A DNA stretch of 64,000 nt from Epiperipatus broadwayi (lineage: Eukaryota; Onychophora; Udeonychophora; Euonychophora; Peripatidae). Where the stretch lies: the NCBI GenBank assembly GCA_028023455.1, contig JAQFVV010000281.1:1056001-1120000 (forward strand). Direction: 5' to 3'. The position numbers and the translations under genes were made by a program. The notes below the pieces were generated by a model, which was given only the letters and a program-made list of their open reading frames with translations, ran no database searches and was not told the DNA's origin. Shown here piece after piece: positions 25,066 through 38,233 of the stretch. Every line of letters begins with the position of its first letter. The first letter of the stretch is position 1.

Positions 25066-28000
25066 ATATATATATATTGTAACCATATGGTTTCGCTCAA
25101 TTACATTAAGCCTTACTCAAGTGATCCAATATGATAAATTTTAAATTTCAATTGGCAATAATTATAATATATTGAAAATCAGTGTATAAAATTAGTGGTA
25201 AGTGGAAATGCTTGTTAAAGTGTAATTTTAAATTGAGTAAAATCTCACCAGTAAATATCCTGAGAGTGATGGAAACTTAGACTGTTTGATATACACTAGA
25301 AAATCTGATATAATCGATATAAAGTTCTTACACATTTTTATCATACGGTCTAGTTGCAATCATATTTAAAATGATAATTCAATGGTATTGCATCACTTTG
25401 GAAGTATAAAAATATTTAGTACTCTATTATTATTATTATTAACCAATAATTAAAAGAAAAAAATCAATTTATAATTCTTTTAAATTTTGTAATCAATCTT
25501 CAAGTACATTGTATTGTAGTTTAAATTGATGTGAAACGGTGTGATTAGTTATCACTAAAAAGAGAACTATTAATTAGGTTTCACACTGTTCTGTTATTGA
25601 TGCATTTTATGTACCACAATCCATTGCAATAAAAATAATAAATAACTTAACAGATATGGAGAGGAGAGTCTAAAAAGAAAAACCATATTCAATACTTCAA
25701 CTCTTCACACCTGCAAACTTCAAACAAGAAAAAGTTGAAAAAAATAAATCAACAACACCATTGCGAATTGAACCAAATTTGATGACATCGTAATTTTACA
25801 AGTATGGAGTAAAAAACTTCTACCCTAGTGTATATTTTGACCTACAATTCATTGATTGAAAATTGACAAAGTCATACTGGAAGGAAAATGGGAACCATAT
25901 TAATAAATCTGTCTATTACAAGATGGCACTTCAGAATTAAACTGGAACAAATAGTAAGCATAAGGTTTATTTTACATAGAATAACTTTAATCATAATATA
26001 AATCTAAAAGTTCTGCGTAAATTATTTAAATCTAAAAGAAAAATCATAAGTGATATCTAGAAAAACAAATATATACATTTTTTTAATTATCACCGTGAAA
26101 TAAATAAAATATTTAAATAATTTGGATAAACATTGAACTTGTAATTCAATTAAGTGAATTTTATTTATTTGACCAATTTATAAATGGATAAATATTTAAT
26201 AATTAATCTGATTAAAGGAAACAATAATCGTCTGCTTTTTGGTTAAAAAGCACTAAAACTCTTCGTTATAGAAAATGTAATTCTAAAATGGTTATACTAT
26301 TGCTAAATGTGAAAGATGTTATAATTATAATTTCAACCTAATTGATCTAATGATTTATAAAAGAAAATAACAAATCTTCATAGTTTTATTTAAAAATATT
26401 TACAATACTGTAAAATATATAACTATACAAATATCTTTTTAAGAAATGTTAGAAAACATTCATTTAATAATAATTGAAATGAAAAACAGTTCATTGATTT
26501 ATAACTGTTGGAACTTATGCTACATATATTATTATTCTATTAAGCAAAAAAATTGTCTGGCTAATCTATTGCAGTGTTGCTTTTTCCTCAATCAAAAGGA
26601 AGAAAAAAGAAAAAAAAGATGAAATTTAAAAGACGTATCCTATACCGATAAATACAAATAAAATCATTAATTCATAGTATTAATAGTTAAGAGAAATCGT
26701 TATATCTCAAAGTACAATATTTTGATATTATAGAAATCGAGACGTAATAAATGCAGAAAAATGTTTTAAAAGTTTTAAACTATTCCGGATTATTAGTATA
26801 ATAAATTGCTATGAACAAAAAAAAAATCAATAAGTGCATTTGGAAAAGTTATTGTTCTTCTTGGAAAACTGCACACTTATATTATATAGCTTAAACATTT
26901 TGATAAAATGCTGTCGAAAAAACTTTAAGCGTTTTTTTTCTTTTCAAGATTTTGTTTCTATAAAAATCTTCGGAGGCCTTATTTGTTTATATTGCCAAAA
27001 TATATACATATTAAAAGAGAAGGAAAACTATGGAAACATTGTTTTTGAAGTGTATGTTCTAGATAATTTCATTTCCCCATTGTTTAGCTCATATTAAAAA
27101 TACTTAAAAGGATGAACTAACGGAATGGAATGTTACATTAATAATAATTTTATTTATTGCTATTGTTCAAATTATTAAGGGTTTTATATATGAATTTTAT
27201 ATATTATTAAGATATATTTTTATGACATAAATTTATATTAGATCTATAAACAGAAAATAATATACACATAATTGTTTTTAAAGATTAGTCTATAATTTAA
27301 TGTTATACTAAGCTACAAGATAGAGATACTTATCTTTACATATGTGAATGATTTATTATGGGTAAACAGACAGCGTCACTCATTAAAGATGGAATAATAG
27401 TTCTTTATGATAACATAGTTATTTTATATTATAGAATTACCATATACGCATTTTATATTTACTAAAGTTTGCCTATAATCAGTATGTCCAGGTTAGTGTA
27501 TAATCTGCTATGTTTCTTTGACTGTGTGTGGGTATTTCTTGTTATAGCTATGTGTTATCATAATTTTAAAACATTTCCAAGTCGTTTGACTTATAAAATG
27601 TTGGCTTGTTTATTACACTATCATTTTTGCATTATGAAGTGAGATATTTATCTTTAGCTTTAATGTGAAAATTATGTTTATCTTGCCATTTTAGTGATGA
27701 AGATTTGTGAGAGTACATCTGATGAATATAGTAAATATAAAGCTGTTTTAAACACTGTGTTATGAATAGGATGCATGGGCAAAGAGAGAATAGTCTTATT
27801 CATGACTTACTCCATGAGTGGATTATTTTATTGGGGCCAATAAATAAAGAATGCTTAAGTAGCAGCATCAATCCCTAGAGAGAAAATTATTTTAAGGCAC
27901 ATATTTTGTTTCCCTGTGTTGAGACAAGGTCCAAACATATATACTTTGGAAAAGGGTATGGGAAATTGCCATATTATTATACAATAAGGTAATGCTGGTG

Positions 28001-30939
28001 TGAAGAGCATCTTTTTAGTGTCTTATCCCTCAGGAGGATGTGGAGTGATTTTCTCACAAGGTATGGTGAAGTTATTTTGTGTATTTTAAAAATTTGTATG
28101 GCAATGATCAAGGACAGTTGTTATCTATAGTGTTTAGGTGAAGTCAAATAGTGTATGAGATAGGCTGTGACAACGTATGGACAAGCCCATAAAACTTACC
28201 AACAAAACATTAATAATTATAAGAATTAGTTTATGTCTAGCATAATCGGAGATACACACATACATACTGTCATTAATCAGTATGATTGTTTATGGATATA
28301 GGTAGGATTAATATCATGTAAACATCTGACTTCTGATGTCTGTATCCATATTTAGAAATATTCTTTAGGTTAAATAATAAAGATCTAACTGTATGATTAA
28401 GTAATTTCATATTCAATAATATTACACAAATTATGTTAAAGAATAATTATTATATTTGCGCTTAATATGATAATTGCCATTATCATATTCTTATATACAG
28501 GTAAGAAAGCTATAGTGAAAATGCTTCTTCAAGCATTGAGTTTAAATATTAAGTTTGTCAATTATCTTTATTATTTGGAAAACTGTCTTATCTTGGACTG
28601 TAATGCTTATTTATGCCAAGCGGTGAAATATACCTGTCTTATCATACAAAATAGTGAAAACCTAATTAACAATGATGGGGACAATAAGGGTATTATAGTA
28701 TTTTATTATTTTATCCCCCATACATGTAGTTAAAGAAAATACCTTGCTTCATATATGTTTTCTGGAAATAGATGTTTAGCTGTTTATAATGTTAAGAAAA
28801 TTTTTAAGTAATGTAATTAAATTATGTTATTTTGAAATAATTATCTAATTGTATGTGGTGTTATTGCTAATCATCATCCACATTATTATTATTATTGCTA
28901 TTCACACATTGCCTTGTTATTTCAAATTCGTCATTAATTAATGTGGTATAATTTACAATACATTACTACCATAATAAATTTAGTATACTTTTAATATTTG
29001 AAAAAGCACATTTAAAGCTTTATCACTTTGTGATTTAAATATCGTTCACCTTAAATGCATATATTATTTTAAATAATATAATAGAAATGAAATGAATAAT
29101 TTTGATATAGTTGAGTGATTTGAACCGTCAAATACATCATTCTCTGATCTATGATCACATAGACCCTAATTATTGAATAAAAGAGTTTGTAAGTTATTTG
29201 GCTCTATTAAAAGTCTGTGTGTACTTTATAGAGTTTAAATTTCATATTCAATTGGTATTCAGATTGCTAGATATTTTAAGAATTGTAAGTGTTTATAAGC
29301 AGTTTTGTCTGATAAAGTTGGGTAGTGGCAAAATCCTTCTCACTGACCAAGTTTATCTGGAAAAAGGATAACAGTTAATTTATTTAAGCTCTGAGAAAAA
29401 TAGGTTAGTAGTTGATGGTATAATGTTAAATTTATGGTTTAGTTTTTTTTATATATTTAGAATTGTTTACTGTACTTTGGTTTGAGTTATGTTTATTTTC
29501 ACAGTTGTTTTATAGTCAGAAAAACATAATGTGTTAAGTTCTTTTTTACTTTTGAATTTATATTTTGTTTTAATTTGATGGTAAATATTCTGGTTTGGTT
29601 AAACTTGGAATCCATATTTTACTTTAGTTTATCTTGCTATCCTTTAAGACAATATCAGTTTAGAGTTCAGGATATCATATTCCATCATCATCATCATTGT
29701 TCTCATCTTTCATCTCAGTCTTTTTTAATTTCTTCATTCTTATTTTATCTTAATTCATTATCATAATTAATTCACCCTTTACTAGCTCTTATTCTTTTAC
29801 CATCTTAATCAGTCAATATCTCTTAGTCTATCATTATCTTAATCCTTCAGTATTCTAACACATCTTTCTCTTCTCTTGGCTCTGAGACTCATTTCGTTTT
29901 ATTATTTAATTCTTATTTATTGTCATCATCCATTTAATTATTTACATCCTAATTTATTTGCTACTTAATTTATAATTCCAATCTCATATTCATTTCATAG
30001 ACCAGATTAATTATTTATTGGTTTGACAAATAGTAAATATATTTCATAATATTTTGTTTGGGGATTTTAAATCTAGTTTGACCAGAAGTTATTATCTTTA
30101 TAATCACCTTGTAATCATTTTTGTATGTATAGTTTTTTGCTAATCAGTTCAATAGTTAGAAAATAATATCTTTTTGTGTGTGAACATTTTTAATTTGAGT
30201 ACATAATGTGTATGGAAAAATGGCTAAGAAAGGCTACAAAGAAATTAGGATGGAAAAGCATATGAGGAAGGTTACAAAATGGATTTAGTGCCCCAAACGT
30301 GTAAGCATGATTAGTTAAGTGTTGGTAGGAAGGTTACAAAGGGATTTGGTGCCCAACAGTGAGCTTGATTAGTTTACAATTGCTGGCAATAAAGTCATCT
30401 TTAGGATGTTAGTGCCTAAGCAACATGTGAGCCTATCGTTATAATATTGATTATTGTTTGATATGTTTTATCCATTTTAGAATAATGATGGTTAAGATAG
30501 GATCTGTGTGGCCAAGATGTGAGTGATGTTTCTCAATTTAATAGGTTATACTAACTTAAGATTATGTGAATGAGCCTGACTTAAATAAATTTTTTCAGTC
30601 ATCGTGAATAAATCACATGATCTTCTTTTGATTGATTAAAGCATTATACTAATATATAATAAAATATCTGCAAAAACAATATAATAAATGGTGGTGTATT
30701 GGTATAATACTATGGCATATGTTTAGATATAGGTATTTAGATAACCTATGAGATCAAATGAGCTAGGTGGATTATAGGTAGTCTAACATGTGGTTAAGTA
30801 GTTTTGTTTTGTCTGTGAGCTTATGTGTGATCTGAGGTCAATGGAGAAAGGTAGTGTTGAAATGTATACATGGTTAATTCAGTTTACTTTTAATTAAGTG
30901 TTATAGTCATAAATATCATTGTAAGAAAATATTTACAAA
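25066..30939. other. Long unassigned A+T-rich region
   Basis: No supported gene. It contains (AT)n at 25063-25078, TTA repeats at about 25425-25440 and 28885-28898, a CAT run at about 29683-29697 followed by a pyrimidine-rich ATC/TTA stretch to about 29990, and a diverged tandem-like pair near 30255-30360 (GGAAGGTTACAAA...). Small open frames at 26834-27097, 28467-28733 and 29575-29766 have composition expected of A+T-rich noncoding DNA. The segment 30180-30930 might be 5' noncoding DNA of the decayed coding region that follows. Confidence 0.45.
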
Positions 30940-32080
30940 ATGAGTGAAGTAGAATATAGTCCCATTTCGATAGATGCGTCTACACCAGAAGCACCAATAA
31001 TAAGATATTCAGATGTTTTCTATTTTGAATCTCAAGAAATGGAGAAGTCTGAAGAGGAAACCTTTACTGGTGGTACTAATATTGAACCAACAGATACAAA
31101 TATAATGTATCAATTTTTAATGGAATTTGAGGAAATTAATTAAAGATAATAGAAGAGGATTAGAGAATACAATGAAAAGTGAAATGAAAAAAATAATGAG
31201 AGGATAAGAGAATTAAAAAATAAAATAGAGAATAATATAAGAGGATTAGATAATAAACTGGAAGAAAATAATAAGGGTATAAATATGTTAGAAGATAAGA
31301 TGGAGGAATTTGAAAATAGAGTTAAGGAAAAGATTGAGTAAAAGATAGAAGCATCAAGAGAAATTTTGAGAAAAGAGATAATCAGAAATAATGAAAATAT
31401 TAATAGCTCACTGGGAAATTCCATGCAAGAACAATTTGAAAATTTTAGAACCATGGATATAGAGGAACTCAAGAATAGGTTTGTGAGTTTAGAGTTGAGA
31501 TGTAGTTATAATAATGTGTGAGCTAAAGAAGATATTAAAAAATTTGTGCCATGATTAAGAGGCTAGCAGAGGTGATACCAAAGAAAGATTTACTTTATTG
31601 CAGAATGAAGTTGAAAATGTAAAGATAAGCATTGAGGAAGAGATTGTGCATAAACAAATTTAATTCAAATTAGAAATGAGACAGAGAATTGAGGATGTTT
31701 TCATCAAATACCAAGGAAATACAGAAGAAAATCTCAAATTTAAAAATAGAAGAGATGCAGAAAGAACTTAATGAAAGTTTAATAAAGGAGGCTATTTATT
31801 CAGACCATGTTAAAGAACAAAAGATTTTTGATAAGTTTAAAAAGGAACAGGAAAAATATGTTGTAGAGCTGTTAAAAAAGAATAATAAGGAATCTCAAAT
31901 ACTGAGTATAGGTAGTAGAATGGAAAGTACCCAAGGGAAACAAACTATGGTGTCCAGAGAACTAAATGACAAAGCTGATGTTTCTATGGTTAGTCTAACA
32001 GAAACTTGTATAACAGAAACTTGTATAAAACAAGATATCCCTACTATTAGTAATGATAATATGCCACTAAAAAGATAGGG
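30940..32080 (+). pseudogene. Decayed coiled-coil (Gag N-terminus-like) coding region
   Basis: The frame opens at 30940 with an acidic N-terminus (MSEVEYSPISIDASTPEAP) and stops at 31141. After a frame change, 31195-31520 reads as a Glu/Lys/Asn-rich coiled coil (LKNKIENNIRGLDNKLEENN, then MLEDKMEEFENRVKEKIE, a TAA at about 31339, then more heptads). Another frame is open at 31689-32078 (NLKIEEMQKELNES, DKFKKEQEKYVVELLKK). The layout of acidic start plus long coiled coil resembles the Gag N-terminus of element 2, but no capsid motif follows, so a retroelement origin is only inferred. It could also be a dead cellular coiled-coil gene. Confidence 0.5.
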
Positions 32081-32145
32081 ACTAGTATTACACACTTCTT
32101 AAAAATAGAAAACACCAAGGAAATTTAAATAGGGAGCTCCATAAA

Positions 32146-32526
32146 ATGGATTATTTATCTCCTAAAATGAGGCCATATTCTTATATATCTGCTATTATGC
32201 ATGTTGTTTATCCATTGAAGGATATTACATTAGTCAACCTTTCTTGGGATAAGAGGCCACATAATATGAGTTACTTATCCCCTAAGATGAGGCCATTTCC
32301 TTACATTTTTACAGATGTGCACATGGATGGACAATGCAAGATGGATTCCTTATCTCCTAAGATGAGGCCATCATCTTATTCTATTGCTGATATGTGTAAG
32401 AGTCAATTGATGAGAAAACCAATTATGATAGATGATGAACCTTGGTCTGATGGTATCGGTACTCTAATCAAAAAAATTATGGAATGTACCATTTGCAGTT
32501 TAATACCATACCTATCAACAAATTAA
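32146..32526 (+). CDS. Small ORF with three LSPKMRP repeats, unknown function
   Basis: A 126-codon open frame starting at ATG 32146 contains three copies of a motif: MDYLSPKMRPYSYISA at the start, MSYLSPKMRPFPYIFT about 40 residues later and MDSLSPKMRPSSYSIA about 25 residues after that. The core LSPKMRP is invariant while flanks vary, and silent differences separate the copies, which suggests an old repeat kept under selection before decay or still coding. It follows the decayed coiled-coil region by about 65 bp in the same orientation and may be its C-terminal part. No domain is recognised. No signal peptide or membrane helix. Confidence 0.4.
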   Translation: MDYLSPKMRPYSYISAIMHVVYPLKDITLVNLSWDKRPHNMSYLSPKMRPFPYIFTDVHMDGQCKMDSLSPKMRPSSYSIADMCKSQLMRKPIMIDDEPWSDGIGTLIKKIMECTICSLIPYLSTN

Positions 32527-32564
32527 TACATGAAAAAAATGTCTATAATATATATATGATAAAG

Positions 32565-32800
32565 GAAACAAGTTATAAATTTTCATAACTTGCTATAGCT
32601 TGCATTTTATGTTCACTAGATGGAGCTTTACCAACAGCCCATTATCAAGCTTTGTTTACATAAACACTGAGAGAGATAGAATTCAATATCTCTTTCAAAT
32701 TGTCTCCAACCTTTACACCATGGTTTCGAGCTAGTTGGCTCATGTCAGTAAAGGGTAGGAAGACGTGAAACTAGATCTAAACTATAGCAGGAAGCAAGTG
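32565..32800 (+). repeat. Diverged fourth copy of the hairpin repeat
   Basis: Alignable with 24427-24660: AACAAGTTATAA, CATAACTTGCTAT, a TAGATGG motif, TTACATAAACACTGAGAG, GGTAGGAAGACGTGAAACTA, TAGATCTAAAC. It lies just behind the LSPKMRP frame. The tail to about 32930 does not match well. Confidence 0.65.
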
Positions 32801-33196
32801 TTGGTCTGGTTACAAACTTTTAGTCTGAGATTGAATGATTGTTTTGAAAAGTTTTTAACTGAGAAATCTATGTAGCCTATCTATACTCAACATTATGAAA
32901 CAAACTTTTATAAAAGGTCCATCTGTGTGAACTGTTTAAAATAATAATTTAAATTTGAAAATTAATAACCAATCTAAATTAATAAATTTTATTCCTCAAT
33001 TTTAAATGTTTATATATATGCGTTAATAAATGTTTTTTTTGTGTGTTATTACTGGCAGTGGCTTTTATTTTTTATATTGAAGATATATTTTAAATAAAAT
33101 TATATATTATCATCTCTGCTTCTCCATGAGCTATTGAGTAGGGCTGACGGTCGGAATAAAATATATATGTAAAAATTGAATCTTAACAACTTATTA

Positions 33197-33489
33197 TCAT
33201 AGTCAAAATAAGAGTCATAGACCACATGACCCTATTCTCTTAAGCTTGTAAGTTATAAACAATGAGGATTGCCAATTCCTCAACAAACTTTGTAATAAAT
33301 GCTTAGCCAAAGTCAGCCTTTAAAAAATATAGTGTCTGAACCTAGCCTGGCACCTCTCTGAGGAGTACCAAAGCAAGAAACCACAGTCAGGGGTTGGGGG
33401 GGGGTGTTCCTGACAGATTTTTTAAGTGCTGGCTCTGGCTAAGCATTTATCACAAAGCATGTTGAGGAATTGGCAATCCTTATTGTTTA
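33197..33489. mobile_element. MITE-like insertion with about 80-bp inverted repeats at the array start
   Basis: TAAGTTATAAACAATGAGGA at 33247 and following is repeated in inverse around 33413-33489, giving a hairpin with a central loop holding a G run (33396-33404). The uninterrupted array consensus reads CAACTTATTATCATAATTATAAAA. Here that sequence is split and TTATCATA occurs on both sides (about 33189-33196 and 33486-33493), which looks like an 8-bp target duplication as made by hAT-type transposases. The inverted repeats do not reach the left border, so this class call is tentative. Confidence 0.5.
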
Positions 33490-34749
33490 TAACTTATCAT
33501 AATTATAAAAATTCCACAGGATTGAGTGAGTACCTACATGATAAACATACAGAAGGCCGTAAGCAAAGATAAATCTAGATTTAAACTCAGTTTTATGAAC
33601 TAATATTACAATCGGAATAGATTTATGGTGTTTTACAAAATTGAAGAGATGTTTGAAATTTTAGTGATAAAGTTACCTCTCCAAACTCTTATTTGTTTTT
33701 TTTAGAAATGAAAAAATCATCAATTTTTTGAAAAATCATTGTTGTATGATTTAACTGCATCAAAAATTGAAGAGTTGGAAGCAGCAACAGTAATTAGCAT
33801 GAATGAAAATTTTTATTGTTTATAGTAAAATTACTTTATTTTCATTATTGAATAGAAAGCATCCCAATTGTGGGTTTCTTAACAATTTTTTTTTGTTTTG
33901 CTGTGACACAAATACAAGAAGTGTGACATAAAATATTTATTTAGATGCAGATTTTTGTGATGTAGTTTCAGTTAATTTAAACGGTATCCATAAATCTTTA
34001 CAATAAAAAAAATTTCTGATAAAAGAAAAATGTTATTACATAAAAACTGTGGGCCATTTACATGGAAAATTTTGACAAATAAAGACAATAATTAATTATG
34101 ACTTTGGTTTATATATACGAACACGTAAAAGTCATATATTTAAAGCCTTTTTAAGCACAATTTTTTTTTGTGAAAGTATAACATTTTGGATAGTTTTAAC
34201 CATTTTTATATCTGGATTAATAATCTGAGTAATGTATTTTAAATTCGTAACAACTCACTTGGGAATATCAAAATGCATTTTTGATCTTTCAAAAATAACA
34301 AAAACAACAATAAATTGAATTTTAGGTTTAAATATGTATAATAATTTGTCATCATATAAAAGATTGTTTGTAACTATTTGGATATTTACTTAGAAGATTA
34401 TCATTTGGCAATGAATTTGTATCAGAAATGTAATGCTTATAGAATGATTTGATGAAAGAAACCTTGCTTTGATCGTCAAGAAAGATAATAGACATTGAAT
34501 GCAACCGTTGAAAAGACAGAAATAACTATTCAATAGAAATCCATCTTGAGATTTATTTGCATTTTGGAGTACCTGTTACTAAATCTTACCGTTAGGGAAC
34601 AAGAAATTAGCGTTCAAAAGATTCAAATATTACTATTGTTATAGAAATACCACAAATTAAAATGTTTGTTTAGATATTAACAAACTAATTGCTATAAAAT
34701 TTATAATAAAGACACAAAAAAATTATTTTATTCATTTTTTATTTTTTAG

Positions 34750-34911
34750 AAACAACTTCCTCTTCCATAAAAACGACAAGTAAGTATCAACACAAATATT
34801 TTCTATTTGATTGTTATTTAAAATAAATGAAAAGATTTGATATTATTCTTGTAATTTTAAAATTATATTTCATTTTTTCAGCATCTCCTTCTTCAACATT
34901 CTCTACTGAAG
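34750..34911 (+). CDS. Micro-exon pair 1 (type I), mucin-like repeat
   Basis: Exon A is 34750-34779 and exon B is 34882-34911, separated by a 102-nt intron. A follows a pyrimidine tract plus TTTTTTAG and ends before GTAAGT; B follows TTTTTTCAG and ends before GTAGGT. Both are exactly 30 nt and phase 1 at both ends. Joined reading is ETTSSSIKTT then TSPSSTFSTE, using the split codons G|AA and A|CA. Residues are nearly all Ser/Thr/Pro, as in extracellular O-glycosylated stalks; this is an inference from composition. After B the sequence switches to the type II downstream intron at about 34950, so this unit is a type I/type II recombinant. Confidence 0.62.
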
Positions 34912-36689
34912 GTAGGTTATTAACAACGTTTTACATAAGTGATGTTTATTACTAGTATTGTCACAGCAATCAATATTTTAAAAAAATCTAATTATCAATT
35001 AACATTTCCATTAATAATAAATATAAATATAATATTTAACACAATTCAAATAAATATTCTCCTTTCTTATCACGTACACTTTTTTAAATCTTCAATTTTT
35101 TTTAGTTACGCAAAACATCGTATGTTTTATAAAAATCATTATCGTCTTCAGTTTCATAATTTCAAACAGTCCATGATATATTACATAATGTTTTCCAACT
35201 CGTATTTTTCCTAAATAGTTTTTTTTAAATTTGAGTCAAGTGTAAATAAATATTTTAATTACCTCCACCTCACACAGATATCTTATGTAATTTTTTTCTC
35301 AAGAACAAAGCTGTGTTTAACATTTACTTATGTTACAAAATCTCTCTTCATTAAATATTTAGATCTTTACAATCTACAACATGATATTGGAAAGTAAAAA
35401 TACGATCGTCTTTCTAGAGTGCAAGTGATATAAAACAACTTATTATCATAATTATAAAAATTCGACCGAATTGAGTGGATACCTACATGATAAAAATACA
35501 AAAGATAAATTTAGATTTGAACTCAGTTTTATGAACGAATATTACGATCGGAATAAATTGATGGTGTTTTATGACATTGAAGAGATGTTTGAAATTTTAG
35601 TGATAAATTTCCATCTCCAAACACTTATTTGTTTTTTTACAAATGAAAAAATAATCACTGTTTTGAAAAATCATTGTATGATTTATCTGCATCAAAAATT
35701 GAAGAGTTGGAAGCAGCAACAGTAATTACCATGAACGAAAATTGTTATTATTTATAGTAAAGTTACGTTATTTTCATTATTGAATAGAAAGCATCCCAAT
35801 TGTGCGTTTCGTAAATAAAAAAATGTTTGTTTTGCTGTGACACAAATACAAGAAGTGTGACAAACATCTTTATTTAGATGCAGATTTTCGTGAGGTAGTT
35901 TCAGTTAATTTAAACGGTGTCCGTAGAACTTCACTATAAAAAAATTCCTGATAATAGAAAAATGTTATTAAATAAAAATTGTGGGCCGTTTACATGTAAA
36001 ACTTTGACAAATAAAGACAATAATTAATTATGACTTTGGTTTATTTATACGAACAGGTAAAAGTCATATATTAAAAGCCTTTTCTAAGCACAAATTTATA
36101 TTTGTTTTGTGATAGTATAACATTATGGATAGTCTCAACCATATTTATATCTGTATTAATAATCTGAGTAATATATTTTAAATTCTTAACAACTCACTTG
36201 GGAATATCGAACTTTATTTTTGATCTTCCAAAAATAACAAAACAACAATAAATTGAATTTTAGGTTTAAATAATTATAATAATTTCTCACAGTATAGAAG
36301 ATAGTTTGTAACTATTTGGATTTTTAATTAGAAGATTATCATTTGGCACTGAATTTCTATCAGAAATATTATGCTTATGGAATGATTTGATGAAATAAAC
36401 CTTGCTTTGATCGTCAGCTAATATAATAGACATTGACTGCAGCCGTTGAATAGACATAAATAACTATTCAATAAAAATGTATCTTGAGATTTATGTGCAT
36501 TTTTAGAGTACCTGTTACTAAATCTTACCGTTAGGGAACAAAAAAATTAGGGTTCAAAAGATTCAAATATTACAACTGTTATAGAAATACCAAAAATCAG
36601 AAATTTTATAAAGGTATTAACAAAATCATTACTATAAAATTTATAATAAAGACACAAAAGAATTATTTTATTTATTTTTTATTTTTTAG

Positions 36690-36851
36690 AAACAACTTCC
36701 TCTTCCATAAAAACTACAAGTAAGTTTTAACACAAATATGTTCTATTTGACTGTTATTTCAAATTAGTGAAAAAGTTTGATATTATTCTTGTAATTTTAA
36801 AATTATATTTCATTTTTTCAGCAGCTCCTTCGTCAACATCCTCTACTGAAG
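36690..36851 (+). CDS. Micro-exon pair 2 (type I)
   Basis: Exon A 36690-36719 (donor GTAAGT) encodes ETTSSSIKTT; exon B 36822-36851 (acceptor TTTTTTCAG, donor GTAGGT) encodes TAPSSTSSTE. The Ala is the only copy with this change. Both exons are 30 nt, phase 1-1. Followed by true type I intron sequence. Confidence 0.62.
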
Positions 36852-38072
36852 GTAGGTATATTAACATCGTTTTACATAAGTGATATTTATTCTTATCAAA
36901 TTTGTTTTCCTGACATTATTCAATAATAATCTTTATTGGGTTAAAAAAAACTTTATATAATTATAAATATAGACGAAAAAATTTATACAATTCAGATTAA
37001 TATCTTTTGTTTAAAGAGTACTCTTTTTAGAATCTTCAATATTTTTTAGTTATGCAAAAAAGTCTTACGTTTTATAATCATTACCAACATTTAATATTTT
37101 CCAACCTGTATTTTGTCTAAATACATTTTTTTTAATTTTGAGACTTAATTATTTCCACCTCCCAAGAATAAATCGATTTATTGTCTATGTGCAATTCTGG
37201 TTTAATAACTATTTATGTCCTACAATATATATTATATACTGAGAGAATTAACATCTGCATCATGATATTTGAAGGTCAAAATTAGATTCATAGCCATTTC
37301 CAGAGCATATCTTAAATTGCTATAAAACAATTTTTTATTATAATTATAAAAATTTGAAACGGATTGAGGAAATATTTACGTCACCAACATGCAGATAAAC
37401 GCATTAGATAGTAAAGGTAAAGTTGACCGAAAATATTCAATCTTATGAAAGTTCTTGGAATTTTGAAAACGGAAGCAGCTCGGGATCTTTTTTGTAATAT
37501 TGAAGAGTTTTAGGAAACAGTAGTGACATAATTCCAGCTAGATAACTATTATTTTTTTACAAATAGAAAAATAGTAGTTTTCCTATTTATTTTATATAAT
37601 ACACATCTCAATGAAAACATACAATGAAAAAATAGCTTTTCTATCAGTCTTATATCCCGACCAATGCATTTATACATCTCAAAATCTCGCTTATGATTAT
37701 CCAACTTTATTTTTGAACTTCCAAAAAAAAATATTAAATTTAGTTTTGCTTTCAATATGTATAATAATTTCTCATTCCATAAAGTATAGTTTGTAAACAT
37801 TTGCATTTTTATTATAAGATTGTCATTGGCAATAAACGCATGGCAGATATTTCACCTTCTATAATGATTTGATAAAATACGATTACATTAATAGAATACA
37901 AAATTATTAGACATTTAGTGCAATTATTTGAATAGATTGAAGAAACATTTCAATAAAATTGGTTTTAAGATATATTTTCATTTAAAATTTTAGTACATAT
38001 TAACAAATATAATTGCTAAAACACATATAAATATGGTATACTTACATTCTTTACCCATTTTTTATCTATTAG

Positions 38073-38233
38073 AAACAACTTCATCTTCCCCTAGAACTAT
38101 TAGTAAGTACCAACATTTGTACGCTCTCTTTGATTGCTAATAGAATAATTGTAAAGTTCTGACAATATTCTTGTAATTTCAAAATAACATTTTATGTTTT
38201 CAGCATCTCCTACTTCAACATCGTCTACTGAAG
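38073..38233 (+). CDS. Micro-exon pair 3 (type II)
   Basis: Exon A 38073-38102 (acceptor CTATTAG, donor GTAAGT) encodes ETTSSSPRTI; exon B 38204-38233 (acceptor TTTTCAG, donor GTAGGT) encodes TSPTSTSSTE. It is the first complete type II pair. The type II mark is Pro-Arg/Ser-Thr-Ile in A and Pro-Thr in B. Both 30 nt, phase 1-1. Confidence 0.62.

Noticed and set aside
26834-28733. Open frames 26834-27097 and 28467-28733
   Set aside because: A+T-driven Phe/Ile/Leu/Lys composition, no motif, no splice context and no second copy to compare.
31140-31472. Minus-strand frame rich in Ser/Leu/Ile
   Set aside because: Antisense shadow of the Glu/Lys/Asn-rich coiled-coil frame on the + strand.
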